From Clostridia bacterium (GTDB lineage: Bacteria > Bacillota_E > RBS10-35 > JAJYVN01): a stretch of DNA of 8,210 nt. Shown piece after piece: positions 5,999 through 8,210 of the stretch. Positions within the stretch are counted from its first letter, which is position 1. Each line of letters starts with the position of its first letter. The position numbers and the translations under genes are program-made. Location of the stretch: the NCBI GenBank assembly GCA_027335515.1, contig DAHWHT010000250.1, positions 1 to 8,210 of the forward strand. Reading direction: 5' to 3'. Under the pieces are notes generated by a model. That model had not been told where the DNA came from. It did not search any database and saw only the letters and a program-made list of their open reading frames with translations.

Positions 5999-6499
5999 CT
6001 ACTGCCTGGCGTGGTTCGCCGGGTGGCATTGCCCTGCGTCACGACCACGAAGGGGGGCGACGGCTAGCTTGCGCAGCCCTGGCCGACGAGAGGCGGGTGC
6101 CATAGCCTGGCCTGGCTGCAGGACACCTGCCGGCTGTCCGGGCGTCCGGCGCGCAGAGGCTCGTTGGCCAGGGCCAGACGTTACCTCCCGTCGTGCGCTG
6201 CCGACGGTGGCGATGCGGAAGCGGCGGGCCGCGTCGCGCGTGTTCAGCGCGCCGCCGGCCCGCAGGGCCAGGACCCGCACAGCCTCGAGTTGCGTCAGGC
6301 CCCGCAGGTCCGGCTGTCCGTCTGGCGCACCCAGTGGATGCACCGTTGACGCCGCGACGCCGAGGGCCTGCAGTTCCGCGTCGATGCCGGCGCGTGCCGC
6401 CAGGAGGATCTCGCGCCGCCTGGCCGACGCATTCGGCAGTGGGGTCTGCACGCGCCTGTCGGGCGTATCCCGGGGCGTGTCGTCCGGAATGCGCCGCAC
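5999..6499 (-). CDS. Hypothetical protein, C-terminal part degenerate
   Basis: 166 codons from GTG 6499. An AAGGAG abuts this GTG with no spacing, so the true start is unsettled. Residues about 25-100 look coding: ASARRREILLAARAGIDAEL, LGVAASTVHPLG, then LTQLEAVRVLALRAGG and ALNTRDAARRFRI. The last could be a helix-turn-helix (inference from the spacing of A, L, T, A and F). From about residue 105 the reading becomes Pro/Arg/Gln-rich and unlike protein, and it ends beside the group II intron 3' end. The gene may be truncated or frameshifted there. It lies about 60 nt after the 6560-7468 gene on the same strand. Family not recognised. Confidence 0.4.
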   Translation of the reverse strand: MRRIPDDTPRDTPDRRVQTPLPNASARRREILLAARAGIDAELQALGVAASTVHPLGAPDGQPDLRGLTQLEAVRVLALRAGGALNTRDAARRFRIATVGSARREVTSGPGQRASARRTPGQPAGVLQPGQAMAPASRRPGLRKLAVAPLRGRDAGQCHPANHARQ

Positions 6500-6559
6500 C
6501 TCCTTGCCGGCCCTGTCGTTATCCGAACACCCGCGGCACCCGTGGACACGGCGCAGAAG

Positions 6560-7468
6560 TCACGGCGCCTGAGCATGCGCACGCGGACCGCGCAACCCTG
6601 CTGACGGCCGCTGCGGGATGAGGGGCAATCCTTGCAGGAGCACCACGTTGTACCGGGCTTCCCTGAACGCGCGGTTCACGTACCGCAGCCAATACGTGGG
6701 CGTCGGCCCGTACTTGAGGAACGCCAGCGCCGCCTCCGTCCGGCTCTGGGCCCCTTCGCCGGCGCTGGCGCATGCTTCCCCTCCACGGGCGATACAGCGT
6801 TCTGCCTCTGCCATCTCAACGCCTGTGAGGACATACGGCGTCGTGATCACCACGTGGCGCTCACTGCCGGGCAGGGGCGGTGGCAGTACGCGGGCGTACC
6901 AGATCTCACCCGGGGGGCCGCCATAGGCCACCGGATCGAAGGCGCGGACCACCACCCCGGTCGCGAGGTTCCGCAACCGCACGCAGTCGTCGTGCCTGCC
7001 CTGCAGCTCGTAAAGCCCCATGTATGAGTTCTGCAGCCGGGTGACGGTGTCTCGGATCCGCGTGTTCAATCCGAGCGCCGCAGCCATCGCCAGAACGCAT
7101 GTACCAACCGTTTCACCGCCTGGGTGGGTGGCCGCGTCGAACATGGCCCAATGAGTGAAAAACGACTTGGTGATCGCTATGTTCAGGCGCCACCAGCGCG
7201 GAGCGTAGCGGTTATCGGCTGCGCGCAGCACCCTGGCGAGGGGCCGCATCGCGCGGAGCCCCGTAAGTTGCTCTGAGAGGACGGACATGAAGTTTTGCGC
7301 CGCAACGTATGCCCGGTGATCGGGAGCGTAGTCGGCGAGTGCCCGCCGGGTCGCAACAGGTGGATCGGCGGTCCGGACCCACTCCGCCACCAATTGCCGC
7401 ACGGTCAGCCCTGTGCGCGCCGCGACATCTCCGACCTCCGCCGCGACCGCTGCGACCAGATCGCCCAA
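6560..7468 (-). CDS. Conserved-looking hypothetical protein with LRxLxTG-type domain
   Basis: 302 residues from TTG 7468, which has GGAGG nine bases upstream. ATG 7543 (327 residues) and ATG 7615 (351 residues) are in phase, but their added N-terminal sequence is Arg/Cys-rich and lacks a ribosome binding site. Features in order: a helical segment ending VGDVAARTGLTVRQLVAEW, the motif ITKSFFTHWAMFD, and a helical NSYMGLYELQGRHDDCVRLR, then NLATGVVVRAFDP ending in WYARVLPPP. The ordering FFxxWxxFD, SxxxLYE, VRLRxLxTG, then a gap and xARVLP recalls uncharacterised SEC-C/YecA-associated proteins with an LRDLLTG-like beta domain. This is from memory of the pattern, with no named family. No catalytic motif or membrane segment is seen. 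It lies directly downstream of the truncated transposase on the same strand. Confidence 0.65.
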   Translation of the reverse strand: MGDLVAAVAAEVGDVAARTGLTVRQLVAEWVRTADPPVATRRALADYAPDHRAYVAAQNFMSVLSEQLTGLRAMRPLARVLRAADNRYAPRWWRLNIAITKSFFTHWAMFDAATHPGGETVGTCVLAMAAALGLNTRIRDTVTRLQNSYMGLYELQGRHDDCVRLRNLATGVVVRAFDPVAYGGPPGEIWYARVLPPPLPGSERHVVITTPYVLTGVEMAEAERCIARGGEACASAGEGAQSRTEAALAFLKYGPTPTYWLRYVNRAFREARYNVVLLQGLPLIPQRPSAGLRGPRAHAQAP

Positions 7469-7549
7469 GGCCCGCCCCCTCCGCTGAGGAACCCGCCGCC
7501 CGCCGCAGCAGCCTTTCGATCGGGTGCGCCGCACCTTCTCCATGCTGTG

Positions 7550-7590
7550 CGGCCGCTTCACGCACATTGTACCATTGTACGAAGCGGCCG
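7550..7590. repeat. Inverted repeat enclosing an 8-bp tandem repeat
   Basis: CGGCCGCTTC (7550-7559) and GAAGCGGCCG (7581-7590) are perfect 10-bp inverted arms. The 21-nt centre holds two exact tandem copies of CATTGTAC (7565-7580), an AT-rich island in GC-rich DNA. It lies between the transposase stop and the likely start of the 6560-7468 gene, so an operator or mRNA leader hairpin for that gene is plausible. On the minus strand the centre contains TACAAT twice, which resembles a -10 element, but no good -35 box is seen. Confidence 0.6.
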
Positions 7591-7626
7591 GGATCTCCTC
7601 CCGCCCCGCCGCCATCCGCTGCTGCC

Positions 7627-8210
7627 TCAGTAGTTCAGCTCCGTGCCGTCTTGAATGTACAGAACCCGCTTGTGCGCCTTCATCCGCCGCAGGGTTTGCT
7701 CGCGGTGGGGCAAGAGGATGTTTTCGGCGGTGACCGCACTATCGTCGGTCTCGGGTTGCTCGATGAAACGATAATACCCCTCCATCATGGCATTGGTCGC
7801 CTGCCCAATGCCGCAAAAGGCGCGGCCCGGATTCTCGGCTTGGATGGAGGCGCTCACGACCAGCCGCCGGCTGAGGCGGCGGTCACCCAGCGGGGCGCCG
7901 CCGAACTCATACTCTGCCCATGTTCCCCCCTCCAAGCCGGCAGCCAGGGGCAACGCACCAAGACCTCGCTGCAGCGGCACCCCCATGCGCACCCGGAAGT
8001 CGTCCACCAGCGGATAGACATAGATGGCCTTTCTCGTCTCCAGGCGGCGCCGGTCCCGCTGCCGACGGCGTCCACCTGCGGTGCGACCGATCCGCGTCCA
8101 GTTCGCCGCCCGATAGCACGTCCCGGCATGACAACTCTCATCGACGAAAGTCTCGACCAGCCAGGGAGCGTACCCGTAGCTGCGTTCAAAATCCTGCGGC
8201 AGCCTCCGCA
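7627..8210 (-). CDS. DUF4338 + Tnp_DNA_bind transposase, both ends missing in this window
   Basis: The frame enters from the right edge and is read for 193 codons. The first part (8208 to about 7985) has GYAPWLVETFVDE, GTCYRAANW, TRKAIYVYPL and RVRMGVPL, matching DUF4338 as I know it from transposases and from the Druantia protein DruA. The second part, WAEYEFGGAPLGDRRLSRRL to PHREQTLRRMKAHKRV, is the N-terminal DNA-binding domain of IS4/Tn5-type transposases. It then reaches LYIQDGTELNY, whose Asp fits the first catalytic DDE residue, and stops at TGA 7627-7629. The rest of the RNase H-like catalytic domain (the second Asp and the Glu) is absent, so the copy cannot be active. The 5' end lies outside the window. 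Confidence 0.85.
   Translation of the reverse strand, partial: RRLPQDFERSYGYAPWLVETFVDESCHAGTCYRAANWTRIGRTAGGRRRQRDRRRLETRKAIYVYPLVDDFRVRMGVPLQRGLGALPLAAGLEGGTWAEYEFGGAPLGDRRLSRRLVVSASIQAENPGRAFCGIGQATNAMMEGYYRFIEQPETDDSAVTAENILLPHREQTLRRMKAHKRVLYIQDGTELNY

Noticed and set aside
6618..7027. Plus-strand open frames opposite the 6560-7468 gene
   Set aside because: Antisense shadows; the minus-strand reading has better residue composition and ordered blocks.
1..8210. tRNA, rRNA or CRISPR array
   Set aside because: No cloverleaf with a TTCGA-type arm, no rRNA-like sequence and no regularly spaced direct repeats with variable spacers were seen; the only regular repeats are the in-frame 33-bp units at 101-298.

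Overview
This is a high-GC bacterial window of about 8.2 kb. Strongly GC-biased third codon positions and a clear GGGAGG ribosome binding site upstream of the S41 gene show it is bacterial. The taxon cannot be fixed from the sequence; a high-GC Bacillota-like lineage (Symbiobacterium/Limnochordia type) is one guess, held weakly. The window has two parts: a left half with a cellular gene cassette and a right half that is a graveyard of mobile and broken sequence.

Left half (1-4489, + strand). A small tail-anchored coiled-coil protein made of 11-residue repeats (50-385) is followed by about 420 bases without a convincing gene. These bases contain one copy of a diverged dispersed repeat (copy A, about 500-737). 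Then come three same-strand genes that all look like peptidases: an HExxH protein of unknown family (808-1773), a peptidase-M1-like gluzincin (1813-3102) and an S41/tricorn-type serine peptidase with a PDZ-like domain (3167-4489). Spacing is 39-64 nt, so they are probably one operon. None has a visible signal peptide, so a cytoplasmic proteolysis module is the simplest reading. The M1-like protein has Trp where the family normally has its catalytic Tyr.

Boundary (4476-5140). After the S41 gene there is a coding-like stretch with no start codon (4488-4811), then a second copy of the dispersed repeat in inverted orientation (copy B, about 4904-5140). Copies A and B therefore flank the peptidase cassette as an imperfect, diverged inverted repeat.

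Right half (5095-8210). This holds a weak minus-strand ORF (5095-5403) and an almost perfect 31-nt palindrome (5452-5482). A 139-bp stretch bounded by 10-bp inverted repeats (5555-5693) encloses a 30-codon coding remnant. Next is the 3' end of a group II intron (domains V and VI, 5928-5995, with a possible reverse-transcriptase C-terminal remnant just before it). Two minus-strand hypothetical genes follow (5999-6499 and 6560-7468). A 41-bp inverted repeat enclosing a perfect 8-bp tandem repeat lies at 7550-7590. Last is a minus-strand DUF4338 plus Tnp_DNA_bind transposase that enters from the right edge and stops just after its first catalytic Asp (7627-8210).

The most interesting system-level signal is the three-peptidase cassette lying between inverted copies of an unrecognised repeat, next to a zone of 5'-truncated and 3'-truncated mobile elements.
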